Source: Nymphaea colorata (lineage: Eukaryota; Streptophyta; Magnoliopsida; Nymphaeales; Nymphaeaceae). From it: a stretch of DNA of 64,000 nt. Every line of letters starts with the position of its first letter. The first letter of the stretch is position 1. The stretch is from NCBI RefSeq assembly GCF_008831285.2, contig NC_045141.1, positions 24,475,315 through 24,539,314 on the forward strand. Reading direction: 5' to 3'. The notes below the pieces were generated by a model that had not been told where the DNA came from, did not search any database, and saw only the letters and a list, made by a program, of their open reading frames with translations. This document shows positions 11,761 to 25,036 of this stretch, piece by piece. The position numbers and the translations under genes were made by a program.

Positions 11761-13385
11761 TCTCTAACATTTTTGTCCATGGCCATGAAATCAAGAGTTC
11801 ATTATATTTATTCAACGTCGATGGTGAGACGAGGATCGCCGTGTCTACAATCTTTCGCTGCTAGATTGCTGATCTACCAACGACTTGCTGCTTCTGTTCA
11901 ACTTAAAATGCCTACGGGCCGACGGCCTTGGGCATGGTCGCGTGCCCATTTTTTTACTGCATCTTCATCGTCCAAATGACCTCGGCCGCCTGCTAAGAGA
12001 CTTCCTATAGAAGAGAAACTTCAGGAGTAGGAATAGATGTATAGTTGCCTGGTCCACTGCAGTAGCAGTCTTTTATTTATGAGTGCTTTCAACTATTTGA
12101 TTGTTCTTATACTCTCTTCTATTCGTTTGGCAGCAGGGACTTTCTGGTGGTAGTGTAATATGAATTTGCTCTAGACATTGGGCAGATTCATGATACACTA
12201 GTTCTTATATGTAGGAATTTTAAAGTAAGTTCATGGGACACAAAGTTTCTGCTGCGGACAAACCCTATATGAGAATTTTTGAACTAATGCCCCTTCATCC
12301 AAAAATTCTGAGTCCGCCACTGGTCCATTGTCAATCAAGCAATGACATATGGCGTAGGTTTACCTGTCATATTTACGACCCTTGCCATGACCTTGGAATG
12401 GCGGTCTTGTAACTTGTTTGGTGGATCATCGGACGGTTACCATCTGCTAACATCGGCTCACCTGAGCAGCCCGTCCACCACATCGACACCGAAGTCCCAC
12501 TTAACAGGTTGGCTTCTTTCGGCAAATGGTTCGACTGGAATATTCTCTATATCTAAAGTATGCTCTTCAATGCAGCCCCGTAGATTGGACAGGTTCCCTG
12601 CAAACAAAGTATGAGGAAGGGGATGTACTGCCGAGTAGATGCGTCATGTGCAACTGAAGTGAAAAAGTTTAGAGACCGTCTAGTTTAGACCTGCTCTGCG
12701 ACTCAACACATATTCCAGGCAATTTAGCCGCAATATCAACCTGACCATAATCCTCAACAAGTGTCTTCATTCTTAGCCAAAACCAGTTCAATCACAGGAA
12801 AACATGGGACTTCCATTGTTCATCTGGTGGTGGGAGGTCGTCTACACGCAATAATGTCACCTAGAGAGAATAGAACCCTAGAGAGAAAGGAACCCTACAA
12901 TCTGAGGTCATGATTGAAAGAATTTTAATTGATTGGGAGAATTTCAATTGATGTCTTCAACACCACTTGGCTAAAATGGGGATCCGGGCACCGCGGTGGC
13001 GGGCCAAGGGCGTCAATGGTACGCTGTTCCTCCTACACCGCTCTTAGAATATGGTATGCTCCTGGTTATTGTTTGCTACTGCCCAGGTCCAACGGCCGCT
13101 GGTCTAGAGTTGAGCAATCTCTCACTCTCTGTTTTGATTAACGAATTCCCACTTTGTCCCCCCTCTCTCACTCTTTCTCTCTCTCTCTGACACACACACC
13201 CACATACACAATGCCAAACCGTCAAAGCTCAAACCCTCAGCTTTGAGGCCCCTGCTGCAGAGCCAATAAATTTGTGACCACGTTAGGGAATGTAATAAAT
13301 AAATATTTTCCGTCTATTTGATGTCGTAAATAAACCATTATGATGGTTTTACAACAGCTCCTTTGAACTACTTAGCTTGGGAATC
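11761..13385. other. intergenic, no gene recognised
   Basis: Mixed-composition DNA. Frames at 12342-12614 and 12929-13190 (plus) lack recognisable domains. A pyrimidine/CT stretch and CACA words occur at 13160-13210. The last part is the probable 3' flank of the coiled-coil gene on the minus strand. Confidence 0.35.
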
Positions 13386-13896
13386 TTACATTTGCAGACT
13401 TCTCGACATATTAGTTCTAGTGGACTGCCGTTTGGCAGGGTTGGTGTTCATAATCCGGATGCTCTGTCTGAGAATGTCTACCTCCCTTTCTCGTTTTGCA
13501 CTTGCCTTCTCCATCTCTACAACCTTCGCCTTTAGCCCTTCGTTGAGATCCTCTTTTGCCTTCATCTCTTCCTTCATCCACTCTAGTACGAGCCTTTCCT
13601 CTCCTGCACATCATAAAACTTAGAACCATCAGAAAGTTTTTTCGATGCATCAGTTCCGTGGGTGTAGCGTACACTGAAGCCGGCCAATGCGCAGGCTTTG
13701 ATCATGTCGGCTATGTTCACAAAGCCTAGCATTTTGAACTCTAGCCTTTCTGAATAGAAAAAGCTATAATCTGGACTCCAGGCGTTTTCAGGAGGTTTGC
13801 TCTAGTAGCAAACTTTTCATATATTGAGCAGATGAAAAACAACAGAATTCTCAACTGTCCTTAAGCTTCATTTCTGAAGTGGGTTTGTCCCAGGCC

Positions 13897-13936
<40 letters not shown>

Positions 13937-14490
13937 TTCGGCTCTCTTGCTTCCGCTCTGCTGCACTCTCCCCCAAGGTCGCTGTGGTTGGTGACTAACG
14001 ACGAGCGTTTCCCTCTTCCTGCCGGCAATTCATACACACAAACACGCACACACAGACATCTACTCCTACCTTGATGCGCAGAGGAGAGAATTGTTGTGGC
14101 CTGAATGAGATGGTCAAGTTCGTTCTTGATTGCGAGGTACAGGCGCTTCCATTTCTCGACCGCCTCCTCCCGTTGCTTCTGCTCCTTTATCTGCTCGACC
14201 AAGATTTGGGACCATTCGCACTCCGTCAGTTCCAGCAGCTGCAGCCCCTCGCTTTTGCTTTGCTGCTCGCAGCAGCTGGCGAGGGCGTTTATCTCCTCTT
14301 CCAAAAACTTCTTCTCCTGGTTCCACTCTGCTTGTTTCCTCAATAACTCTTTCCTGTGAGCTCGTTCTTCTCTCTTCTTTTCTTTCTTCAACTGTTGGAT
14401 CTGTGCTTCCAAATGAACAATAATCTGCTTTAGCTCGGCTGGGTCTTCACATGGTTTTGACCTCAATTGTTTCCTTAGTGCGCCTCCCAT
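13386..14490 (-). CDS. two-exon coiled-coil protein, function unknown
   Basis: Exon 1 is 14070-14490 and exon 2 is 13386-13603. The donor is CAAG|GTAGGA and the acceptor GTGCAG|GAGAGG. The split Gly codon (G|GA) joins cleanly and gives a 212-residue protein. The sequence is almost all charged helix. The start is MGGALRKQLRSKPCEDPAEL. Then comes a long Lys/Glu/Gln-rich heptad region (about residues 18-75 and 95-135), followed by a tail with EMEKASAKREREVDILRQS and a basic C-terminus ending SRSLQM. Exon 1 read through the donor would give a low-complexity tail made of intron, including the CT/CA repeats, which supports splicing. I do not recognise the family. Such proteins are often scaffold or cytoskeleton partners, but that is only an inference. 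A TATA-like ATTTTTAAATAG lies about 90 bases upstream on the minus strand. Confidence 0.75.
13896..13936. repeat. (CT)n(CA)n compound microsatellite
   Basis: A CT run followed directly by a CA run, inside the single intron of the coiled-coil gene (13604-14069). Confidence 0.95.
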
Positions 14491-14599
14491 TTCTAGGTTG
14501 CTGCCTGATCCAAGGAGGGAGGGAGGGAGAGAGAGAGCGAGCTTTTAGGAATTAGACGTTAAAGGGAATGAAGGGAAGCTATTTAAAAATCTAGCAGGG

Positions 14600-17500
14600 T
14601 ACACAGCTCTCTTGTGGAGAGGGAGGACGTGTTACATTCCGTGGACTCCTCCTTTATCAACGCTCCTTCATGACAGGTCATACAGACCAACAGAATTTTG
14701 CCTCACATTGGATCCTTTATGAGACTTGAGGATAATGCTACCCATAATAAGTTACGTTCTTTTCTATCGATTTTACTGGTGCTCTTTTTTCTTCCTTTTC
14801 TCGGACTCCAGGTTCTTTGGCTCGTCGTGCCTCCATTCCCTTGCCTAACTATAAAGCCACTATGTTAATTTATCTTTCATTACAAGCAACAATTTGGTGT
14901 ATAAAAAGTCAATCTCTTTGTTGGCATTCTCCCCCTCAATGGACGGGTCACATGAAATTGTGCCTGCACATCATTACAAAGGACATGGGAACACATGCAT
15001 TGAGTATTCTGCTGTCATATGCATGCGTGGCCCTCGGGTGTAGGTGTGGACGGGCTTTAATGCGCATTTACTTAGGGCAGTGCGGAGCGGTTGCTTGGGG
15101 ATGTGGGGGACGTCAGAGGAGACCGCCGTGGATAGACTGAACTACATGTCTACTGAGGGGGTCCGCTACTGAAGGGGATACCAGGGAACCAACCGGCACC
15201 ATCCATCTCAATCCTAAAATTTTGTGTTCATATCGGGGTAGTTATGCAATTAAACCTCATAACTGCACCAACCCTTCTCCCATCACAGCTCGTCCCCGCA
15301 TTAGATGGACGGTGGAAAATAGTAGTGGCAGGTTTGTTTATGGACTCCATTATCAGCTCATTACTGGAACATAATTGCCCTCCTTTGGCTACGGAAAACG
15401 GACCAATTTACCTTTATGAATCTCCTTGATTGAGGATCAGGCCACTTAATTGGGCCTGCTTCAGAACACTAGGTGAATCCCCATCATTGTAGTTTTTCGT
15501 TGACAGCAGTGGCAAAAAACTTGGCAGTAATTGGACTTGATCACAGGGCTTTTTGCTGAGCACGCTCTCATAACTTCTCTACCTTTCTACCTGTCCTCTG
15601 GTAAGGTTATGCTGGTAAGGTTATGTATCTTAATCTCGTGAGTTCCTGCCAGTAAGGACTACGGGATTTCTGCTACTTGATGAAGATAAAAAGACGCCGT
15701 TCTTGCTGTAATTTATTTACTGCGTTGCGCTGATAGTGTGTCTGCTCTCCTTTGATCTGGAGATTTCATTTGGCTCCCAAGCAAAATCAAGTTGTCTAGT
15801 GTCTTCAGCATGAGAACCAAATACATGGTGCCTTCAAACATAACCAGATCGATCCACGTACTCTTATGAAAGGCGAAGCTCATAAAATGGGCATCTTAGC
15901 GTGAGTCCCTAGGAAGTGAAACATTTTCTTAAAAACCTGTCTCAATCTAATACTTAAACATACTCTGTAGATGCAAAGAAAAATTCAAACCAAGAACATC
16001 TGCATCTAAGCGAACTCCAGGAAACCTGATGATGCCTCCTTTGTGCCCTTCACCATATTTAAAGGTGTACACAACCATGGTGGACATACTTCTCAATACT
16101 GCATTTAACAGTCACCTGCTTGGCTTGATGATCATTATTTATGGACAATTAATCAGTTCATATCCTGTCATGTGAAAAAATTCTGAGATGTGTTCTAAGT
16201 CGCCCAGGTATAAGGTTTAAGTACTATACATCTATGTTTACGCCATTATAATTTCATAACAAGTTCAGTGTGGACTAAAGGTCCGCAGTACAGTCTGCAT
16301 TTTATAATACCAGGATCTGATATGATTGCATAAATGTGTTAAGCGTAATTAAGAATTGATAAATAACATCAAGTTTTTTGACAAACGAAGTATTGTGGCC
16401 TTGTAGCTCTGGTAGCATTGTTAGGCACTTTTGGATCTCCAAAACAAATCTGATCTCTATCAAGACAACAAATCTAGAGTGCATTTTGAATTGTTGGATT
16501 TAAATGAAAATGAAAATAAAAATAACTAAAATCGCACGTAGGAACTATTTTAACAAGTACGCATGTGTGTAGAGATAGTCAACATTGGGCCTTCTACTGA
16601 GGCATATGGTGTGCATTATTTTTCATAAATCTACAACCCCCCGCGCAAGCCTAAGCAGCATAAGCCCTGTGGTTAAGGGCGACAGCATCGGGGTTTTAAT
16701 GTTTATGCTGCCCGGCGAGCCCCAAAGCCCCTTGGGCTTGGTTGCTGTTCGCTTTGGAAAAAATCAAATATGTAAATAAGCTTTTTTAAGGGTTTTGAAA
16801 GTTACGGTCTTAACCTTCTGAGCTTGCAAAATCTAATATAAACGTTGGGTTTCAATATTCTTTATTCATTTATGTTGTTAGACTTGTTAAAAGAATATTA
16901 AAACACTAAGAAACACGAGGGCAACTTTAGAATTATGACATTCTACCCGTGATAGTGGAATTTCATAACAGACAACCTGCTTTGAGGACGCGCACTTGCG
17001 AGGAATGCTACATATATGAGAGATGTGTAATATGCATGCTTAGAAAACATATAAGTCAATACCAAAGCCATTTTTTTTATATATAAGATGGTGTGTGGAA
17101 GCCAAAAATAGTCAACATGTGGATCATAGAATATTGCAAGATCTTATTTTTTACACCCATGAGGTAGATGCATTAAAAAAAAAAAGTGGAAAATGTTAAA
17201 AAATGAAGTGGATAGTTAAATCAGTCTGGAAATGAAAGCTCATATACACGTACTTGAAAATTTACCCAAAAGAGAAAAAAAAAAAACCTTTATAGGCGAT
17301 CTTGTAGACTATTTGCGATGTGGAAGACTAAGAGCAGAAACCATTTTTGCACGCTTTGGATCTGGAGTCCAATATTGCTGTGTATTGCTGATGTGCGTTT
17401 GCGTCGGCCCTCATTAGGACGATGCCAGCGTCAGTTATCGTCTCCACCTCATCGGTCCACAAGGGCTCGTATAATCAATACAGCCTTTAATTGGTCGATT

Positions 17501-20500
17501 AAATGTGAAGTATCTCAAAAGTTACTGATGTAGGTCGAAACACAACAACAGAGCTCCAGAACTAAATTATCACAGGCACATGTGAAATGGGTGCGATTCA
17601 CGAGGCTTTGGAGGTTCCTCGATCTGCTTATAAGCCTTTATCTGACTATCCGCTCGTGATTGCGTGGGTCACTACTACTGCACAGTAGAAATGGGGAAGG
17701 CATGAGGCATGCCTTCCACAGCAAGCACGGGCTAACTTAGGACCCGGTTGATGTGAAGAAAAAGTTGTCCAGAGCGCTCAGATCATTTTTTCGGGTTAAA
17801 AAGTGAAATACAGTTCAGGTTGGTCAGGTCCAACGGGTAACCAGCCCGACTTGGGCTCGGGCTAAGCTCGAAAAAAAGGCACTCTCTGACGGGCTCGGGT
17901 GGGCTTGATTTATATATATAATTATAATATTTTTATTATGATTAATTTTACTTATATATTATTTTATATTAAAAATATATTTTGTAATTTAATTTGGCTG
18001 GGCTTGAGCCAAACTCAGAGGCTCAAGTTTTAAGTGTCAGACCGACCCAATGCTCAAGCTTAAATACAACTTTTTTTTTTTAAGCCAAAAAGCCGCCTTT
18101 TTCGATAATTTGTCGTGTATAACTTTGCTGTTAAGTAAAGGACCATGCAAATACTAAATCATCACCATTAAAACACACCATGTGAATGCCAAGTGAAAAC
18201 TGCCGCCTCAGGCGGTGAAACTCAACCGGGCTGCAAGCAAGTTGGCTCACACTTGGGTTCCAGGTTTTCTTGGTCCCCCATAAACTATTATCCTGGTAAT
18301 CAAAATTTTGCGACCTCAAAATTTGACGTAGAGGAAGGCTCTGGGCTGTGTCCCAGACGCCTAGCCGATCAAAACGCCTTGGATGCCTTCTTGTCTTTTG
18401 CCTGCTAAAACTAATTCGTATTCAGTGGAGGAGATCTTCTCCTGCAACTACAGCTTGTCACTCGTAATATGCAGAACAAAACCAATATCCCCCACCCTGA
18501 CCAAACGAAAGCACGGAAAGTTTTTTGGTACAATAAATCATGCCAATTATTCATTTGTACACTTGGTCCTTTACGAGAAGGTTAAGTTTCATTATTCCTT
18601 GCAGAGTTACCATCCTAGACGCACGATTCATCTCTCCCTTTTGGTTTCTTTTTTACGGGCATGTTGGGGTTTAGGCTGATTCCTATCACGTTATGTTGAA
18701 GGCCTATCAAGGTCTTCGAACTCTTAACCACTTGAAGGCTTTATGTTCTATCTCCGATTCAGTTGTATTTCTTGCTTTGCCTTCCATTCGATCCCAACCT
18801 CAAGTTCTTGCAGCACTTCCATTTCAAAAATAAATTACGACTTACTTTAAACTAATCAACCAGCTGCCGCTCTAGTTTGGGAAATATAATTTATGAATTA
18901 TGTGAATGCATTAGTAACTTGGTTGCTCCGTGGAGAATCCGATGTCCTTGGAAAAATGTGCATCTTATAGTGAGCAATTTCCTCCTGAGCGTCTTCCCCA
19001 GAGGTGGGCTTTCAGTGGTAGCCAGAGCCTTCTAATAACCACTTGTAACTGGAACGAATTTTATTGTCGACGAAACCTATTAGTGGGCTTCGTGATAAGG
19101 GAAGGCCCATTTAGAGATAGATCAGAATGGCTTTTCCTTATAGTGCTCCTCAAGTCCATTACGTTTTGGTTGTTCTTTGTGTCGCTGAACTTTCTAAGTC
19201 CCACTTTAAGTCCTATGTCACGAATGAGATTGGAAAGATACAGAACAGATATAAGGTGTTGAGGGTGATCCGTTTTTTAAATCTAATGGCAAGATGCCGT
19301 CTGACAACCGGACCACTAATTTGGCGCGGCTGATAATCTACTTATGAGAATTTGGAAGATCACGACAGTTTAGGTGTTGAAAACCTTGGCTTTGTTTTAA
19401 ATGCATTGGCTTTTAATTGTCTTCGCTTTCCTTGAATCAAGGAACATTTGCATATCACGGCCTCCTCAAGCAACTTCCTCTAATGGACTACAAGCGTGGG
19501 CAGTAATACTCGGAGAGCATATCTTCAAGATTCTTTTCACGTGTCCAATCAATGTGACCATTATTGGCTTGTTGGCATGTCTTTTTTTCTTTTTTCTTAA
19601 ACGCCCTTATTCTATCGACTTTATTTGGTTTATGCAACCTTCGAATACGTTTTTCTGATGTTGATTCGAGGCTTGACTACCCTGATGATGCCTCTGATAA
19701 ATGCAGTAATCAGGGGAAGTCTTCAACATCTACGCCTCTTGGCGTTACTAAAGATTGACAAGACAGTTGGCCTGTAATTCTTCCTACTTGCACAACAAGT
19801 CACATATTCATATATTTTTTAAGGCCATATTGCAACCCAAGGCCTTGTCCGTATTGGCTAATTTCCTTCTCTTGCCCATCCGTGAAGAGCAAGATGTTTC
19901 TTGTCATATCCCATGAGTATGGACAAAACTATTTCCATGACAATCGTTTGATGTAATCTTATCAGAATTGGCAAATCGTTTAATGCGAACAGCCTCCATT
20001 CATGGCCTATTTAAGAGGGCCACATGTCGATTTTTGTTTTTCTAATATTTTAAGAAAATTTTCAATTAGTTTTATATATTTTTCACAATTATATGAATTT
20101 TCAAATATTTTTGTCTGGTTCACAACCGATTGAGCTGAGTGAATCAGCAGCTTCGTCAATTTGGTTCGTAGACTGATTTGATCTCAACTAATCTTGGAGA
20201 CTCGAGAAAAACAAACAGGTTTTTGCAGAAATGACCTCTGGTTTTCAGCCTCTATTGCAAAATGTCCTTGCCTCTCTCGACATGATTAGCCATTCCGACT
20301 CAAAACACAAGGGGCCGTAGCCATTTACATGCCCGACCGCGATGGTGACCATCAAGAACCCTTCGAGGAAACAAAGAAGAAGGTGACTTTAATGTCCTTG
20401 ATAAAGAAACCGTTTTAGTAGGAGGATCCTATCATTGTCATCGAAGGGTAAGGGGCATTACCGTCACTTTCAGAGTCATCTATCCACCCTTCTCTAACTC

Positions 20501-21600
20501 AATGATCAGTTTGCTAAGCTAAAGTGAAGTTAAGTGGAGTAGTCTTGATTTCACACTTCTTTTAATAATGTGGCAACAGCATTTCACACTTCTTTAGAAG
20601 TCTGGATTTCGTGGATATGCACTGAGAAGTCATTCTAAAATTGATATCCTACTGACACGTAAAGTTTTCCCAGCATGACGAGTCCTTTTTTTTTTTACAT
20701 TCTCTTCTGTACAGATATCTGTATATGATCCCAATACAATATGCAATAACTCCCACTCATGACTCCACCCATGATTTTCAATATCCACCGATGGTGTAAT
20801 TAAACTTCCTAATTTTATTTAATGTCATCGCAAATGCAGCCATCTTGCACAAATATAATATGAAAACACCTTAATGGAATAACAGGTATTATCACATCAA
20901 GCAAGTGCATTAATAAATAAGTCAGACGGTCTTACAGCTGGACTGCACCTGATGGTACCACTTGTAGAGAAAATACTAGAGCTAGATATTCTTGTGTGCT
21001 AACTCTAGATGTACCCAAATTTAAATTACTAATATTTCATGCAGAGGAAATCCGGCAAGAGTTTTGATGTCCCAGATATCCTGAAAAGCGTACTTGACAG
21101 AGATTTAATTAATCAAATCTCGACGACCAAATTATGGTAGGCTTAATCAAACAATATAGAAATGCATCAACACTGAAATAGTAAACTTCTATTCTTCAAC
21201 GAGATAGTGATTACGAAGAGAGTAGAAATTTACGAAACAAGACCACGAAATAGCGAACTTCTCATTGCCCAAGCACCCCGTAGTCTTGATTCGACCCACT
21301 CATGTCCACATTTGACCTGCCTCCCTTGGCTCGAGCAGAAGCCTACCCTACCCTGAAAGTAACCGCGTGGAGATCAACTTGGACCAGCCCACTTGCACCC
21401 AGATACTGAGATTTGATTGAATGGATCTCTATCAGGTTTGCTGTTTAAAATATTGGGGACGCCAAAATTCTGTGGGATGTTCTTTTAATGAAACACTTAT
21501 AATTTGAATTTAGATAAAATCTAGAATCAAAATCAGAGCTTATTCTGGTCTAGTATTTTCTTCAATTTAAATGCTTCCAGGTGAATGGATCTCCCCGTCC
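14600..21600. other. gene-poor DNA, no gene recognised
   Basis: Seven kilobases without a coding region I can support. Frames at 14817-15140, 18930-19262, 19127-19333 and 19401-19658 are isolated, lack domains and have no convincing splice partners. A compact GC-rich block at 16630-16740 includes inverted GCAGCATAA/TTATGCTGC. A G/C-flanked AT-rich repeat sits at 17820-18060. The 20220-20470 stretch has words such as GCAGAAATGACC and GCAAAATGTCC that resemble dispersed plant repeats, but I cannot name an element. Confidence 0.35.
17820..18060. repeat. AT-rich core flanked by GGGCTCGGGC/GGGCTTGAGCC words
   Basis: The left side carries GACTTGGGCTCGGGCTAAGC and GACGGGCTCGGGTGGGCTTG. A roughly 100-base A/T core follows. 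The right side carries GGCTGGGCTTGAGCC and ACCGACCCAATGCTCAAGC. This arrangement is typical of small non-autonomous plant transposons. No clean terminal inverted repeats or target duplication were found, so the limits are rough. Confidence 0.35.
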
Positions 21601-21622
21601 ACAATCAACAAAGGGAAAAAAC

Positions 21623-21719
21623 TCTCACGAGAAAGTTGAACGCCCGCTTTCTGAAGAACGGCACAAGCCCTCCCCTTCGATGGCAATTCCTGCAGCGGGC
21701 GTTCAACTTGCTCCTGAGA
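21623..21719. repeat. 27-bp imperfect inverted repeat (hairpin)
   Basis: Left arm 21623-21648 and right arm 21694-21719. The inner 16 bases (AAGTTGAACGCCCGCT, 21633-21648) pair perfectly with 21694-21709, and the outer part adds about ten more pairs with two mismatches. The loop is 45 bases. The size and near-perfect stem resemble a small-RNA precursor or a folded-back transposon fragment. No expression evidence can be had from sequence. Confidence 0.7.
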
Positions 21720-22092
21720 GAAACGAGATCACCAATTGCCTCTAAGTAAGTGATCAGTGATGAATTTGCAGAAACCCCAAGGAAGAACATGGCCATGATG
21801 GTCTCATATGTCAACACTTGGACCTTCCGTAGGCTGCCATTTTGCATGATCATAAGGTTTCATTTGGACCCGGAATATGCAAAACTCAAATCTCAACTGA
21901 AACTAAAAACTAGCTGAACCGATTTTTCTTAAGGTCCTCCTTTATTTATCAATCCCAGATTAGCAGTTTCAAGCATACATAAAAATATGTGGATTATGGC
22001 ATTTTTTTTTTAAATCATTGACGCGAATTGAATAGCATCAGTGAACGAACAGGCATCTTCATCGGCTACATATTTCAACTGCCGCTGTATAA

Positions 22093-22230
22093 AGCGCCAG
22101 AGCTACCATAATCACTGGCGCTAACATTTTTTTTGGCCATTCAATGAGTACATAGCGATCAGACCGCTGGCGTTACCAGTACCGCTAAAATCGCGCCAGA
22201 GCTACTGTCCTCCAGCGCTCTTCACGCGCC
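22093..22230. repeat. repeated GCGCCAGAGCTAC motif block
   Basis: GCGCCAGAGCTAC occurs exactly at 22094-22106 and 22193-22205. CTGGCGCT (22115-22122) inverts AGCGCCAG (22093-22100). Further CTGGCGT and CCAGCGCT words lie between and after them. Clusters of short direct and inverted words like this are seen near the ends of CACTA-type DNA transposons, but no CACTA terminus was found. Confidence 0.35.
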
Positions 22231-22259
22231 AGTTCTCCACAGAATCTGTTGGCATCCTC

Positions 22260-23440
22260 GCTCACCACCATGCTTGGTTTTCGGATGTCTCATTCATTTG
22301 GGTGTTTTTAAAAGCTTCGGTTGCTCCTCCCGGAAAAAGACTACGGATCACTCTAAAGGCACAGAGTTATTGGCGTATCAACTAGCAAAAACCCACTTTT
22401 GTCCACCTGAAAATTTTCTGCTTAAGATCTATCTTCTCCGTGTCTTTAATGGAGTGAAAAAGTTTCGGTCAAGATGATGATTAAAGAATCCAACTCCAGA
22501 TACAGACGCATGTATCCAGTTTATTCCATTGCCACGTTAACAAATGGCACTAGCTACAATTCTTAAGCTGGAGATTAACCTCATTAATCAATTATTTGGA
22601 GATTGACATCGCTGGTCATAAGCCTAATTCCTCTCGATTAATCCCCGGGGACAATAATAGCATTATCCATCCACAAATGCATCACGTCAAGATGCAGATT
22701 GTCTCATGGTAGAAAATGAATGAAATTGGATGGTTCGTTTCTTAATCTTTCTGACATGATCCTACAGAACCAAAATCAAAAGGATAGAGAAAGTAAGGAA
22801 CGATTCTTTGAAAAGTTGAAGATTGGCTTTTCTGAAACCAAACAGATTCGATCTTATGGATATGCAAGAAACTTAACAAAAAATGGAGGTGATCAACGAT
22901 AAAAGGGGATCTCTATACGACCTGCTCACCCAAAAAAAAAATGAAAAAGAAAAAAACTCTATGCAACCAACAATAGCGAACCTTGTTTATTACTAGCACT
23001 ATAAATAATCCCAATAACTCTTCTTCTCAAAGCAATAAGGAAAAGCTTCTAAAGAGACTGAAAGTTGCAAATGTGATCCCTATGGCACAGAATAGAGTTT
23101 AATAAAATCAACAGGGAAATGGTTCTGGAAGCTCCAATTGAAACTTTGGTACGGATAACCTTCTGTGATTCGCTTCTCTTTCCATCCATTTGGCCAAGTA
23201 ACGAATGGTCAACCCAAGCAGTTGCTACAAAACCAAATTCTATAGTGCTAATGAACCAAACGGCAAATCGAAAGGGATGAACACACTCATGTTAAATTTA
23301 GAAAAAACCCATTTGTCCAGGTAAATGAGATAAGACTCGAAGCAATGTCTCCATGCCGCCCATGCAAATCGAACAGGTGACACACCCACAACATACAAGT
23401 CACACTACACATCATTTGGTGAGAGCGAGCTGAAAACGAA
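22260..23440. other. intergenic, no gene recognised
   Basis: Short isolated frames only (for example 22274-22477 and 22720-22902, plus). No domain, RNA gene or clear transposon end was seen. Confidence 0.35.
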
Positions 23441-23447
23441 TACGAAT

Positions 23448-23870
23448 TCATTTCAATGAAACACATCCAAGAGCAATGGATGTAAAACATACAAACAATC
23501 GTATGCGAATGCGAAGATTCAAATTAGAGATAAGATCATGGCACCGAAAAGCCTTCACTATGGTTGTGATGTCCGCTCTAAGATTGAAAAGTAAAATTTC
23601 AAAGTCATACACCTGGATTTTAAAGAAGACATTGTTTCTCATCATCCAAATGTGCCACCAAAAACAACACAACCAAACGCTCCAAAGGAAACACCATCTC
23701 TTGGAGTTTAGAATCGTTATGAGGACCAAAGAGAAGGTCACGCGCAAAAGACTGTTCGAATACCAATGGGAAAGGATAATTCTATGATGCATGAAAAAGC
23801 TTTTGTGCTACCACACGCTCCCAAAATAAGTGAAAAGAGCAGTGCAAATGAACGGATACCAATGGAGATC
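23448..23870 (-). pseudogene. decayed LINE C-terminal fragment
   Basis: The minus strand reads HCSFHLFWERV near 23850-23810 and, further on, WSVWLCCFWWHIWMMRNN at about 23690-23640. This is the HCSF..W then W..W..RN..F order of the region after the reverse transcriptase in plant LINEs. Stops and frame changes between the pieces show decay. No reverse-transcriptase core lies next to it. Confidence 0.45.
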
Positions 23871-23899
23871 AAATTTGATCATAGGATCTGGATTTGGTG

Positions 23900-25000
23900 A
23901 GGGAAAGGGAGGTCCGATTGACTAATCATTCAATTTGGCCATTTGGGTGCAAATGAACGGATTCAGGTACCAGTTTCTACCCGAGTACCGGTCAAGGTCC
24001 AAGTCTTTTGGACACAGTACCAATCATTTTTATAAGCACCTGCGGTGGTGAGGTTCGCCCTCAGAACTATTGAGTGGGTCCATATCTAAGCTCAGGCTCT
24101 TCTCACCAACTTGTATTAGGTTTTTTCTTTTTTTCTTTCTTTTTTTGGGGTGGTGATGGGGGAAAGTACTAGACCTTATTTCTAGATCAACATTTTCCGG
24201 TCATTTTAGTCGGAGACGGACAGGACCTTAGCAAACAACTGGTAAAATTAATTAAAACGCCCCAACCTAGAGAACCTGCGAAAATTAACCCATTATCACT
24301 TGCCGGACTTGTTAGTTGCTACAAGCCCATCAGAGAAACTCCTTAGAGTAGGAATTACTTTTTGAATCCAAAAAAGTGTGGCGGAGATGTGGTAGCCTAT
24401 CACTTCCGTCTCTGCATCTAAAGATTCCAAGCTCAAGACAAAAAGTGCTTGAACTACCGCTACTTTTTCTTGCCATAATTTAGATAGTGGGAGGAGAAAA
24501 TAACAATCCATCTCTTTCAATGAAGGAGCACATTGAGTTCTCGAATTATTCCAACAAAGTTCGTCATCAGCAGTCCTACATACATCGATGGACATCCCAA
24601 TGTCTCCGTTCATCGGAAAATACACTCACTTTCACTGTAACAGTAAGGAATGCTTCGCAATGATCTCGATAGTTGTGACTATCTGCTTTGGAAAGAGCCA
24701 TTTGAGTTTTAGAGGTAGTGGTTCATCATGTCTTCGTTAGTTCGTAGGATCATCTTGTTCGTCTTTAATTTTTTTGATGACAAGGAATCCTCCAAAGGCA
24801 AAAAGATTAGCACCGGTGACAAGGTTTGCATCCTTACCGACGAAGACGTATAGAGAAAGGTCAGAATGAAAGGCTGCAGGGTTAAAAGCCACCGACATAA
24901 AGTTACTAAAACTGCTTGATCATAATTGAGTTTAAGATCCTCCACACCACAAGGAACGAATGCATCATTCAGCACGTGTTTCCAACAACTGCCATTTATG

Positions 25001-25036
<36 letters not shown>

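Noticed and set aside
18930..19658. Overlapping plus-strand frames of 65-110 codons
   Set aside because: No domain, no phased neighbours and no transposon motif; probably chance or a relic too decayed to name.
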